A model generated the notes under the pieces. It was not told where the DNA came from. It searched no databases and saw nothing but the letters and a program-made list of their open reading frames with translations. A stretch of DNA of 64,000 nucleotides, from the NCBI GenBank assembly GCA_026129405.1, contig JAHCID010000003.1, positions 185,257-249,256 of the forward strand. Direction: 5' to 3'. The stretch comes from a bacterium. Lineage in GTDB: Bacteria; Desulfobacterota; Binatia; DP-6. Positions 18,211 through 28,415 of the stretch are shown here, piece after piece. Each line of letters starts with the position of its first letter. The first letter of the stretch is position 1. The position numbers and the translations under genes were made by a program.

Positions 18211-19164
18211 ATGGAGCGCAACCTGGCGATGGACGTCGTGCGCGTGACCGAAGCGGCGGCGCTCGCTTCGGCGCGCCTCATGGGACGCGGCGACGACGTC
18301 GCCGCGGACACCGCCGCGGTCGAGGCCATGCGCAAGGCCTTCGACGCGATCGCCATCGACGGCACCGTCGTCATCGGCGAGGGGCCGGAGGACGCCATCC
18401 CGATGCTCTACGTCGGCGAGCACGTCGGCACCGGACAGGGTCCGGCCGCCGACGTGGCGCTCGACGCCATCGAGGGCGCGACCATCTGCGCCACCGGCGC
18501 GTACAACGCCGTCTCGGCGATCGCGATCGCCGACTCGGGCTCGCTGCTGCGCGTGCCCGACACCTACATGGACAAGATCGCCTGCGGCCCGGAGGGCAAG
18601 GGCGTCGTCGACCTCGACAAGACGCCGACGCAGAACCTCCAGGCGCTCGCCGACGCGAAGGGCGTCTACGTCGAGGACGTCACGGTCGTGATCCTCGACC
18701 GGCCGCGCCACGCGAAGCTGATCGAAGAGGTGCGCCGTGCCGGGGCGCGCATCAAGCTGATCAGCGACGGCGACGTCTCCGCGGCGCTCGCCACCACCAA
18801 GCCCGAGGCGGGCATCGACATCATGATGGGCGTCGGGCGCGCGCCGCAGGGTATCGTCGCCGCCGCGGCCCTGCGCTGCCTGAACGGCGAGATGCAGGCG
18901 CGCATCAAGCCGCGCAACGAGTTCGAGGCCGGACAGTGCCGCGCGCTCGGGCTCTTCGATCTCCAGCGCAAGTACTCGCTCGAGCATCTGGCGTCGGGCT
19001 CGGTGATGTTCGCCGCCACCGGCGTCACCCCGGGCGACTACCTCGCCGGCGTGCGCTACGTGAAGGGCGGGGCGGTCACGAACTCGGTCGTGATGCGCTC
19101 CGGCACCGGCACGGTGCGCATGATCCAGGCCCATCACCGCTTCGACCGCGAGCCGGTGTACTGA
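18211..19164 (+). CDS. glpX: Fructose-1,6-bisphosphatase class II
   Basis: A 317-residue GlpX-type phosphatase of gluconeogenesis. Family signatures are DGTVVIGEGPEDAIPML, the substrate-proximal SGSLLRVPDTYMDKI, LISDGDVSAAL, DIMMGVGRAPQGIVAAAALR and SVMFAATGVTPGDYL. At the second metal site the usual DPxEGT reads DAIEGA, so two conserved positions are changed, while the Asp and Glu remain. GGAG precedes the start. It lies 9 bp after the PGM-like gene in the same run, an unusual link between threonine biosynthesis and gluconeogenesis. Confidence 0.93.
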   Translation: MERNLAMDVVRVTEAAALASARLMGRGDDVAADTAAVEAMRKAFDAIAIDGTVVIGEGPEDAIPMLYVGEHVGTGQGPAADVALDAIEGATICATGAYNAVSAIAIADSGSLLRVPDTYMDKIACGPEGKGVVDLDKTPTQNLQALADAKGVYVEDVTVVILDRPRHAKLIEEVRRAGARIKLISDGDVSAALATTKPEAGIDIMMGVGRAPQGIVAAAALRCLNGEMQARIKPRNEFEAGQCRALGLFDLQRKYSLEHLASGSVMFAATGVTPGDYLAGVRYVKGGAVTNSVVMRSGTGTVRMIQAHHRFDREPVY

Positions 19165-19192
19165 GCGCGCGCGTCGCGCGCCGGAGGACCGC

Positions 19193-19974
19193 ATGGCCGA
19201 CTTCGAGACCCTCGATCTCTCCACCGCCGACGGCGTCGCGACCCTTCGCCTGAATCGCCCGAAGGCGCTCAACGCCCTCGACGCGGCGACGCTGAGGGAG
19301 CTGGGTGTCGCGCTCGACGCGCTGGCCGGCGATGCGGCGGTGCGGGCCGTCGTCGTCACGGGCGCGGGCGACAAGGCGTTCTGCGCGGGCGCGGACATCC
19401 AGGCGATGGCCGCGATGTCGGGCGAGGAGGGCCACGCCTACGCGCGGCTCGGACATGCGGTGATGGGGCGGCTCGACGAGCTCGAGCTCCCGGTCGTGGC
19501 GGCGGTGAACGGCGTCGCGCTCGGCGGCGGCTGCGAGCTGGCGCTCGCCTGCGACCTCGTCGTCGCCGGCGAGCGGGCCCGGCTGGGGTTGCCGGAGATC
19601 ACGCTCGGGCTCATCCCGGGCTTCGGCGGCACCCAGCGGCTGGTCGAGCGGATCGGCTTGGCACGGGCGCGGGAGCTGATCTATCTCGGCGGCATGGTCC
19701 GTGCCGAGGAGGCCCTGCGTCTCGGGCTCGTCAATCGCATGGTTCCCGACGATCGGCTCACCGAGGAGACCCAGGGCCTCGCCCGCGAGCTGGCGTCGCG
19801 GGCGCCGGTCGCCATGCGCCAGGCGAAGCGCGCCACCCGCGCCGCGGCCGAGGCGTTGCGCGCGCCGGGGCTACGCTACGAGGTCGAGGCGTTCGGGGTC
19901 ACGTTCGCCAGCGCCGACCGCGTCGAGGGGCTGCGCGCCTTCCTCGAGAAGCGCAGGCCGGGATGGACGGGCCA

Positions 19975-19978
<4 letters not shown>
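19193..19978 (+). CDS. Enoyl-CoA hydratase
   Basis: A 261-residue crotonase that keeps both catalytic glutamates: [16 protein letters not shown] and [18 protein letters not shown]. The oxyanion stretch is [15 protein letters not shown]. With both Glu residues it should hydrate short or medium trans-2-enoyl-CoA. GGAGG precedes the ATG. It sits directly before the B12 mutase genes, with its TGA overlapping their GTG start, which places it with short-chain or branched acyl-CoA interconversion. Confidence 0.93.
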
Positions 19979-21617
<1,639 letters not shown>

Positions 21618-21621
<4 letters not shown>

Positions 21622-22025
21622 GCACGCGTCCGCTGCGCATCCTGCTGGCGAAGCCGGGACTCGACGGCCACGACCGCGGCGTCAAGATCATCGCCCGCGC
21701 GCTGCGCGACGCCGGCTTCGAGGTGATCTACACCGGCCTCCACCAGACGCCGGAGATGATCGCCGAGGCGGCGGTGCAGGAGGACGTCGATCTCGTCGGC
21801 CTCTCGATCCTCTCGGGCGCCCATCTGACGCTCTTCCCGGCGGTGATCGACGAGCTGCGCGCGCGCGGCGGCGCCGACATCCCGATGTTCGGCGGCGGCA
21901 TCATCCCCGACGAGGATCGGCCCACGCTGCGCGCCGCGGGCGTGGCCGAGATCTTCACGCCCGGCGCGAGCACCCACGACATCGTCGCCTGGATCCACGC
22001 GAACGTCCGGCCGCGCGCACTCTAG
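21618..22025 (+). CDS. icmB: B12-binding small subunit of the acyl-CoA mutase
   Basis: A 135-residue stand-alone cobalamin-binding domain. The lower-ligand motif DxHxxG is in [13 protein letters not shown] (His about residue 21), followed by LSILSGAHL and the nucleotide-tail loop [10 protein letters not shown]. It pairs with the preceding large subunit. The GTG at 21618 overlaps the large-subunit stop as GTGA. No MeaB-like GTPase chaperone is in the window. It is convergent with the Notum-like gene. Confidence 0.93.
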
Positions 22026-22053
22026 GCGTGCGGCGCGGCCGGCATCCGCGGCG

Positions 22054-23913
22054 TCAGTCGAGGAACGCGCCGCTCGGCGAGCCCGCGCAGGCGATCGGCT
22101 GGACGCCGGGATAGTCGGCGACGAGGGTGCCCTCGTCGACGTGGTCGACGACGCCGGCCGGGTTCGTCATCGCCTGGTGGACGTAGTCGCGGACCACGAC
22201 GCCCCCCGCGGCGAGCGTGGTGAAGAGGCTGTTCGTGCGCAGCATGGTGTGGATGGACGCGGTCCGCGCCGGGAAGAAGAAGTGCAGCCCGGGCAGGCCG
22301 CGGTTCGTGCAGTAGTCGGCGCGCACGGCGTTCACGAACGCGGCGGTGCTGGGGAAGAACGTCGTGCTCACCTGCGTCGCGTCGACCTGGTTCGAGAGGT
22401 TGAGCACGCGCTGCCAGGGCGTCGCGAGCAGGCGCGGCGCGCTCGCCGCCTGGCCGATCGGGCCGACGGCGCAGTCGCCCGAGAGGCAGTAGGGCGGCTG
22501 GAACGGCCGCGTGCCCCAGCCGCCCGGGTTGGTGGTTCCGGTGATGACGCTGCCGAGCGTCTTCACGCTGAGCGCCGTGCCGTTGTCGAGGCCGAGGCCC
22601 GAGTCGGGAGCGGCGGTGGTGTTCACCCAGCGGAGGTCGTCGAGCGGGTAGTGGTAGTTGTAGTTGACGCCGAAGCCGCCCGCCGACTCGCCCGAGAAGA
22701 ACACGTGCAGGCGGTCCGGGTGCCAGCCGGCGGGGTCGCTGCGCTCGAGCTCGGTCCACAGCACGTCGCGCAGGTAGCGCATCGCGGCGCGCACGTTGAC
22801 GGCGCCGAAGCGGTGCACCGTCAGGCTCGGCGAGAAGACGCTCGAGAGCCCGCCGCCGATGTGCACGTCCTGCGTGCAGTACGGCATGAAGAGCATGGTC
22901 CAGTCGTGGAACGGGTTGATCGCCGCATCCGTCGACAGATAGCCGTCGTTCGGCTGCTCGTTGTCGGTCGCCAGCCAGAGGGAGTTCGGGATCCCCGCGC
23001 AGTCGCTCTCGCCGAGGCAGACGCCGCCGCCCTCCATGTCGGTGGCGACGTTGGTCGGATCCGCGCCCTCGGGCGCCAGCCGCAGCCAGAAGGCGTAGGG
23101 CGCACCCTTGCCGCAGCGCGTCCCCCACACCGCCTCGTCGAGCGTGATCTGGACCCACTCGCCGCGCGCGGGCAGCGGGATGCTCGGACGCGGACCGCAG
23201 TCGAGGTCGAGCGGACCGGGGTCCCCGTGGGCCGTGGCGGTGAGACAGCGTGCCTGCGCGCCGGTGCGGGCGAGGTACACGGCGCCGTCGAGGCCGATCG
23301 CGTCCGGGAGCGCGGCGGGCGCGCAGCGCTTGGCGATCGCGGCGAGCGCCTTGCCTTCGAGCGTGGCGACCTTGGCGGCGGTCTTGGCGACGTTGCAGGC
23401 GCCGCGGCGTGCCTTCCGGATGCAGGCACGTTGCGCATCGTAGGCGGCGAGGAGGAACGTGCTGGCCTGCCTGTAGGCGGTGTCGAGGCAGCGACGCAGC
23501 GTCGGGTCGGCGGCGCCGAGCACGGCGCCCTGCGGGCCGCCGAAGGTGCGCGCCGCGAGCGTCGCGGGCTCGCCGAGGCAGGCCTCGCGCGTGCGCGCGA
23601 CCACGGCCGCGGGGTCGACGAGGGCGCCGTAGCCGGCGCCCCGGGCGCTCGCGGCGTCGGGGCAGCCCTTCAGGATCTTCTTCCCGAGCTTTGCGAGCGC
23701 GCGGGCGACGCCGGCGTCGCCGGGGAGGCAGGCGTCGCCCGTGCCGAGGTAGCAGGCACGTGTGCGGGCGGCGACCTTCTTGGTGCAGGCCGTCGCCGCC
23801 GCGGCGACGGCGGCCTCGCAGCGTTGGGCCGCCGAGGCGCCGTAGGCATCGGGGACGTGGGCGGGAAGCGCAAGGAGCGCGGCGAGGGCGATGGCGCGAC
23901 GGCCGGAGAGCAT
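22054..23913 (-). CDS. Secreted Notum/pectin-acetylesterase-like hydrolase with Cys-rich N-terminal region
   Basis: A 619-residue protein. The start at 23913 opens into a signal peptide (MLSGRRAIALAALLALPA, cleavage near AYGAS). Residues about 30-230 form an Ala-rich region with about 12 regularly placed Cys. The C-terminal ~370 residues resemble the pectin acetylesterase/Notum family: LFMPYCTQDVHIGGG, the nucleophile Ser in VFFSGESAGGFGVNYNYH and HTMLRTNSLFTTLA. An extracellular carboxylesterase acting on an acetylated or acylated polymer is expected; the substrate is unknown. It probably follows the GT39 gene in one transcript. Confidence 0.82.
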   Translation of the reverse strand: MLSGRRAIALAALLALPAHVPDAYGASAAQRCEAAVAAAATACTKKVAARTRACYLGTGDACLPGDAGVARALAKLGKKILKGCPDAASARGAGYGALVDPAAVVARTREACLGEPATLAARTFGGPQGAVLGAADPTLRRCLDTAYRQASTFLLAAYDAQRACIRKARRGACNVAKTAAKVATLEGKALAAIAKRCAPAALPDAIGLDGAVYLARTGAQARCLTATAHGDPGPLDLDCGPRPSIPLPARGEWVQITLDEAVWGTRCGKGAPYAFWLRLAPEGADPTNVATDMEGGGVCLGESDCAGIPNSLWLATDNEQPNDGYLSTDAAINPFHDWTMLFMPYCTQDVHIGGGLSSVFSPSLTVHRFGAVNVRAAMRYLRDVLWTELERSDPAGWHPDRLHVFFSGESAGGFGVNYNYHYPLDDLRWVNTTAAPDSGLGLDNGTALSVKTLGSVITGTTNPGGWGTRPFQPPYCLSGDCAVGPIGQAASAPRLLATPWQRVLNLSNQVDATQVSTTFFPSTAAFVNAVRADYCTNRGLPGLHFFFPARTASIHTMLRTNSLFTTLAAGGVVVRDYVHQAMTNPAGVVDHVDEGTLVADYPGVQPIACAGSPSGAFLD

Positions 23914-23944
23914 GTGCGGCGGTACCGCGCGCCGCGCGTGACCG

Positions 23945-25636
23945 TCAAGGGATCCCGTGCGGCGGAGCGGGAGCGGAAGGCGCCGTGCGGGCGGGGTCCT
24001 CGGCGGCGGTGACGACCGTGACGCGGTCGAGCCGCAGGTTGTCGCCGGGACCGGTCCCCGTGTGGGTGAGCGACGGGCGCAGGCAGGCCTCACGCCGGCG
24101 GGCGTCGAAAGCCGCGGTGCGCACGACCCAGTCCGTGCCGCCCGGCTGATCGCAGCGCAGCTCGCACGCCGGCACCGGTCGCGTGAGGTACCAGCGCAGA
24201 TCCTCGGGTAGGGGGCCGAGCGCACACAGGCGGCCGTCGGGGCCGACGCGACGCTCGACCGCCCGCGCGAACTCGCGCGGGGTGAGGGCCGTCGCCAGCG
24301 GCAACGTCCCGAGGAAGACCGTCCCCACCGTCAACAGGAGCCCGGAGCCGACGAGGCCGGCGCCGCGCGCCGCGGCGGTGCGTCCGCCGATCCCGAGGAG
24401 GAGGACCAGGGCGAGCGCGAGCCCGGTCACGGGAATCCGCCACGGGGAGGTGGCGATCACCGAGAACGCAGGGCCGAGCAGCTCGCGGTCGCTGCATACG
24501 ATCCGCGTCGCCAGCTCGGCGAGCCCGGCCTGCACCGCCGGAAGGCTGAGCGCGAGGGCGGCGAGGCCGACGAAAGCGGCGCTCGCCGCGGCGACGCGCC
24601 GGGCGCGGACCGTCGCCGGTCGCGCGCACCAGGCGACGAGCGCAGGCCCGGCGAGGAGCGCGAGCGGCGGGTAGGCCGGCAGGAGATAGACCGAGCGCTT
24701 GCCGGCGGCGAGCGAGAAGAAGACGAGGATCACGCCCGCCCACGCGAGGCACAAGCGGTCGATCGCCGTGCGCCGCCGCCAGGCCTTCCGGAGGCCGACG
24801 GCCACCGCCGGCGTCCAGGGGAGCAGTCCGCCGGCCAGCAGCGGCGGGTAGTAGAGCGGGCCGTGGCGGTGCGGGACGTCGCCCACGCCGAGGAACCGCT
24901 CGATGTTCTCGCCGAGGAGCTGCGTGCGCAGGACGGCGGCGCCGCCGTGCTCGGTCGCGAGCAGGTACCAGCAGGCCGGCGGCAACAGCACGCAGGCCGC
25001 GGCCACCGGATCGAGCAGCCGGCGCAGGCGGCCGCGGTCGCGGCTCCACAGCGCGTCGACGCCGACGATCGCGAGCGGCAGGACGATGCCGATCGGCCCC
25101 TTGGCCAGCGTCGCCAGGGCCGCCGCCAGCGCTCCGATGCGCAGCCAGCGACGGTCGTCGCGGGTGACGCCGAGCCACAGCCCCAGCGTCGCCAGCGACA
25201 GGAAGGCGGTGAGCGTCATGTCGACGCGCGACTGGGTGGCGGCCCGGAACCACTCGAAGCTGGTCGCGAGGGCGAGGGCAGCGAAGACGCCGGCGGCCGT
25301 CCCGTACGCGGTGCCGCCGATGCCGGCCGTCGCGCCGACCACCAGGGCACCGAGCACGACGCTCGGCAGACGCACCGCCAGCTCGGCCGGCTGGACGCCC
25401 GCACGGAGCGCCGCCGCCGCGAGCCAGTGATAGAGCGGCGGCTTCTTCGAGGTGGCGTCGCCGGCGCGCTCCGGGATGAGGAGCCCCCGTCCCTCCACCA
25501 TCGCCCGCGCCGCGTTGGCCTCCCGCGGCTCGGCCCGGGTGTAGAACGGGAGGCTGCCGGCCACGAGCAACCCTACGAGGGCGGCGGCGACCGCGGCGGG
25601 CAGAGCGAGACGGCGAGACATTCGCCCATCTACCAT
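23945..25636 (-). CDS. GT39-family (ArnT/PMT-like) membrane glycosyltransferase
   Basis: A 563-residue polytopic membrane protein with about twelve hydrophobic segments. The first extracytoplasmic loop has FYTRAEPREANAARAMVEG, corresponding to the catalytic acidic loop of ArnT/PMT enzymes (usually DEPRYA), and KKPPLYHWLAAAAL matches the conserved KPPLYYW stretch. Such enzymes transfer sugars from polyprenyl-phosphate donors to lipid A or proteins on the periplasmic side. A soluble C-terminal region (about residues 460-563) contains two Cys. The start at 25636 or 25621 is undecided. Confidence 0.85.
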   Translation of the reverse strand: MVDGRMSRRLALPAAVAAALVGLLVAGSLPFYTRAEPREANAARAMVEGRGLLIPERAGDATSKKPPLYHWLAAAALRAGVQPAELAVRLPSVVLGALVVGATAGIGGTAYGTAAGVFAALALATSFEWFRAATQSRVDMTLTAFLSLATLGLWLGVTRDDRRWLRIGALAAALATLAKGPIGIVLPLAIVGVDALWSRDRGRLRRLLDPVAAACVLLPPACWYLLATEHGGAAVLRTQLLGENIERFLGVGDVPHRHGPLYYPPLLAGGLLPWTPAVAVGLRKAWRRRTAIDRLCLAWAGVILVFFSLAAGKRSVYLLPAYPPLALLAGPALVAWCARPATVRARRVAAASAAFVGLAALALSLPAVQAGLAELATRIVCSDRELLGPAFSVIATSPWRIPVTGLALALVLLLGIGGRTAAARGAGLVGSGLLLTVGTVFLGTLPLATALTPREFARAVERRVGPDGRLCALGPLPEDLRWYLTRPVPACELRCDQPGGTDWVVRTAAFDARRREACLRPSLTHTGTGPGDNLRLDRVTVVTAAEDPARTAPSAPAPPHGIP

Positions 25637-25706
25637 GCCGGGCCCCCCATGAATCCGAGGTGAACCCGACGCCTGCGCGGGCGGCCGGTGGCCTGGCGTC
25701 GTAGCT

Positions 25707-25725
25707 CCGGAGGGCTATCCTCCGG
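25707..25725 (+). promoter_or_regulatory. Small hairpin in the leader of the response-regulator gene
   Basis: CCGGAGG (25707-25713) pairs with CCTCCGG (25719-25725) around a 5-base loop, ending five bases before the ATG. The left arm carries the only GGAGG-like ribosome-binding sequence, so folding could limit translation. This is inference; 7-bp GC stems occur by chance in such DNA. Confidence 0.3.
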
Positions 25726-25730
25726 TACCG

Positions 25731-26411
25731 ATGCGCCTGCTCGTGGTCGAGGACGACCCCGCCATCGCCCGCGCACTGCGCCAGGGGCTGGCCACCCACG
25801 GGTACGCGGTCGACGTCACCGACCGCGCCGGCGAGGCTGCGAGCCTGTGCCGGGAGCATCGCTACGACTGCCTCATCCTCGACCTCGGCCTCCCCGACGC
25901 CGACGGGGTCCTCCTCCTGCGCGATCTCCGCGAGCGCGGCGACGCCGTCCCCGTCCTGGTGCTCACGGCGCGCGGCGGGCTCGCCGACCGGGTCGCCGGG
26001 CTCGACGCGGGCGCCGACGACTACCTCGCGAAGCCGTTCGCGTTCGCCGAGGTGGTGGCCCGGGTGCGGGCGCTGCTGCGCCGCGGGACGACGGTGCTGG
26101 CGACGATCCTGCGCGTCGGCGACCTCGAGGTCGACCCGGCCCGCTTCAGCGTGCGGCGGGGGGGCCGTGCGATCTCGCTCACGGCCAAGGAGTTCGCCAT
26201 TCTCGAGTACCTCGCGCGCCACGCCGGCGAGCTGGTGACGCGCAGCCAGCTCCTCGACGAGTGCTGGGACCGCAACTACGATGGCCTATCGAACCTCGTC
26301 GACGTCTACGTGAGCCGCGTGCGGCGCAAGCTCGACGCCGAGGGCCGCTCGCCGCTCGTCCACACCGTGCGCGGCGCCGGCTTCGTGCTGGCGAGCGAGC
26401 CGCCGTGCTGA
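25731..26411 (+). CDS. OmpR/PhoB-family response regulator
   Basis: A 226-residue two-component regulator. The receiver domain has the acidic pair in LLVVEDDPAIARAL, phospho-acceptor Asp51 in LILDLGLPDADG, Thr in VLVLTARGG and Lys in DDYLAKPF. The C-terminal winged-helix domain (about residues 128-224) ends VHTVRGAGFVLA as in OmpR/PhoB. All functional residues are intact, yet the histidine kinase gene that overlaps its 3' end is a decayed remnant, so it must answer another kinase, accept small phosphodonors or be an orphan. Confidence 0.94.
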   Translation: MRLLVVEDDPAIARALRQGLATHGYAVDVTDRAGEAASLCREHRYDCLILDLGLPDADGVLLLRDLRERGDAVPVLVLTARGGLADRVAGLDAGADDYLAKPFAFAEVVARVRALLRRGTTVLATILRVGDLEVDPARFSVRRGGRAISLTAKEFAILEYLARHAGELVTRSQLLDECWDRNYDGLSNLVDVYVSRVRRKLDAEGRSPLVHTVRGAGFVLASEPPC

Positions 26412-26943
26412 CGTGGCGCCTCGTCCCACGCAGCCTGCGGCTGCGGCTCACGCTCGGCTTCGGGGCGCTCGCCTGTGTGATCGTCGTGGCTGCGGCGGTG
26501 ATGATCGACCTTCAGATGCGGACGGCGATGTGGTGGCGCTCGCGCGCGGCGATCGGCCCGAGGGCTGGCGCAACGGCCTCCTCGACGGGCTCGAGCAGGC
26601 GGAGCGTCTCGGGCGTCTGTCCGAGGATATCCTCGCTCTCAGCGCCGTCGAGGCGGGCGCGCTCGATGCCGAGCGGGCGCCGCTGCGGCTCGACGAGCTG
26701 GTCGCCGTGATGGACGACGGCCCAGGAATCGACCCGGCCGATCGGGCGCGCGTCTTCGAGCGCTTTGCGCGTGGGCGCGAGGCGGAACGGAGGGCGCCGG
26801 GCTCGGCCTCGCGCTGTCGCGCGAGATCGCCGAGCGGCACGGCGGGCGGATCGAGATCGAGAGCGACCGGCGGCGCGGCACGCGCGCGGTGCTGACCTTG
26901 CCGCTCGCCGCGCCGGTGGCCGTGGCCCGCGCCGCCGGCTGAG
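26405..26943 (+). pseudogene. Sensor histidine kinase remnant with several internal deletions and frame changes
   Basis: Kinase pieces appear in order but in different frames. A GTG at 26405 starts MLTWRLVPRSLRLRLTLGFG and one transmembrane segment. From about 26525 a second frame gives the end of a dimerisation domain, EQAERLGRLSEDILALSAVEA, then directly MDDGPGIDPADRARVFERF of the ATPase domain. From about 26795 a third frame gives GAGLGLALSREIAERHGGRI to the end. The HAMP, phospho-accepting H-box and N-box are missing. No intact kinase can be made. Loss by successive deletions, or mis-assembly, would explain it. Confidence 0.85.
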
Positions 26944-26956
26944 CGCCGGCGAGCCG

Positions 26957-27802
26957 TCAGGCGGCCGCCGCTGCGCGGCTGTCGGCGCGGACGTGCCACC
27001 CCGTGGCGGCGATGAGGAGCGCGCCGCCCGCGAGCGCCAGGGGACCGGGCTGCTCGCCGAGCACGAGCCAGACCCACAGCGGGTTCAGCGCCGGCTCCAG
27101 CAGGAGCAGTAACGACACCTCGAACGCCGGCAGATGACGGAGGGCGTGCGCGAGGCAGACGTACGCCAGGCCGACCTGCACGACGCCGAGGTAGAGCAGC
27201 ACCGCGACGTCACCCGCCGCCGGCACGGCGAGCGGCAGCGCGGCCGGTAGGGTGACGAGCGCCGCGAAGAGGTTGCCGGCGACCAGCACCGCGCCGGGGA
27301 GCGCGCCCGCCGCCGCGCGCCGCAGCCCGATCAGCGTGAGCGCCCAGGTGAGCCCGGACGCCGCCGCCAGGAGGTCGCCGCGTCGGGGCGCCGGGGCGCT
27401 CGCCGCCGGCAGGCTCGGGTCGGCGACGATGGTGACGAGCCCGAGCAGCATGACGGCGAGGAAGAGGAGGTCGCGACGCCGCAGCGGCTCGCCGAGCAGC
27501 CAGGGCGCCAACGCGGCCACCCACAGCGGCGCGGTCGACTGGAGGAAGATCGCGTTGGCCGCCGTCGTCAGCTTGGTCGAGAGGCCGAAGAGCGTGAGCG
27601 TGGCGGCGTAGGGGAGCGCGGCGACGACGGTCTCCCGGCGCCAGCCGCGGCGGGCACCGGGTAGCAGGAGCAGCAACGCCGCGGCCGCGAGGAGCGAGCG
27701 CAGGCAGACCACCACCGCGCCGTCTAGCGCCGTCGCCTTGATGGCTACGCCGCCGGTCGAGAACAGGACGGCGGCGAGGAGCAGCGCGACGAGCGGCGAC
27801 AT
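26957..27802 (-). CDS. EamA/DMT-family transporter
   Basis: A 281-residue inner-membrane protein with ten predicted hydrophobic helices arranged as two EamA repeats (about residues 1-130 and 145-270). Typical stretches are LFSTGGVAIKA in helix 1, STAPLWVAALAPWLLGEPL in the first repeat and LLLLEPALNPLWVWLVLGEQ in the second. The family exports amino acids, nucleobases and other metabolites; the substrate cannot be inferred. It is convergent with the kinase remnant and divergent from the VOC gene. Confidence 0.9.
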   Translation of the reverse strand: MSPLVALLLAAVLFSTGGVAIKATALDGAVVVCLRSLLAAAALLLLLPGARRGWRRETVVAALPYAATLTLFGLSTKLTTAANAIFLQSTAPLWVAALAPWLLGEPLRRRDLLFLAVMLLGLVTIVADPSLPAASAPAPRRGDLLAAASGLTWALTLIGLRRAAAGALPGAVLVAGNLFAALVTLPAALPLAVPAAGDVAVLLYLGVVQVGLAYVCLAHALRHLPAFEVSLLLLLEPALNPLWVWLVLGEQPGPLALAGGALLIAATGWHVRADSRAAAAA

Positions 27803-27954
27803 GCGGGTCCCCGCTGTTACCTGCCGGCGCCCGTCGGCTCCAGCGTCGCACGCGACGCTGCACGATGTCCGGCCGCGGCGGCGGAGCGGACGCCGCCCGC
27901 GGTCCGGCGGCGGCGCACGTTGTGTCGGGGCCGTCGCACAGGCAGAGGGCCGAC

Positions 27955-28374
27955 ATGGAGATCAACGGCATCGCGCACGTCTTCCTCACGGTCAGCGACT
28001 TCCCGGCCTGCCAGAAGTTCTACCGCGCGCTGCTGCCGCAGCTCGGCATGCGGCCCGTCATCGACGCGGAGGTGATGCTGTACTGCGTCGGCGGCCGCAC
28101 CGCGCTCGGCATCCAGCCGGCGGCGGACGAGTTCGCCGCGGCGCGCTTCGACCAGCGCCGGCCGGGGCTCCATCACCTCTGCTTCCGAGCCCGCGAGCGC
28201 GCCGACGTCGACGCCGTGTACGCGCTCGTGCGCGATCTCGGTGCCACCATCGTGCATCCGCCCGAGGACGGCGCCTGGGCGCCGGGTTATTACTCGCTGC
28301 TCTTCGAGGACCCGGTCGGGACGCGGCTGGAGATCAATCACGTGCCGGGCAAGGGCCTGCTCGCCGACGGCTGA
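27955..28374 (+). CDS. VOC (glyoxalase/extradiol dioxygenase) superfamily protein
   Basis: A 139-residue VOC protein with two beta-alpha-beta-beta-beta modules. Metal-ligand candidates are His in INGIAHVFLTV, His in GLHHLCFRA and Glu in GTRLEINHVPG, so it should bind a divalent metal. Start 27955 is chosen because homology begins at MEINGIAHV; the upstream in-frame ATG at 27865 adds only low-complexity sequence. The reaction is unknown (glyoxalase, epimerase or dioxygenase-like). Confidence 0.87.
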   Translation: MEINGIAHVFLTVSDFPACQKFYRALLPQLGMRPVIDAEVMLYCVGGRTALGIQPAADEFAAARFDQRRPGLHHLCFRARERADVDAVYALVRDLGATIVHPPEDGAWAPGYYSLLFEDPVGTRLEINHVPGKGLLADG

Positions 28375-28415
28375 CCCTGGCAGGCGGACGGCGGCTGGGC
28401 TACAGAGCCGCGAGG

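Noticed and set aside
26934-26950. Terminator between the kinase remnant and the EamA gene
   Set aside because: GCCGGC...GCCGGC gives only a 6-bp stem that is easily expected by chance in such GC-rich DNA.
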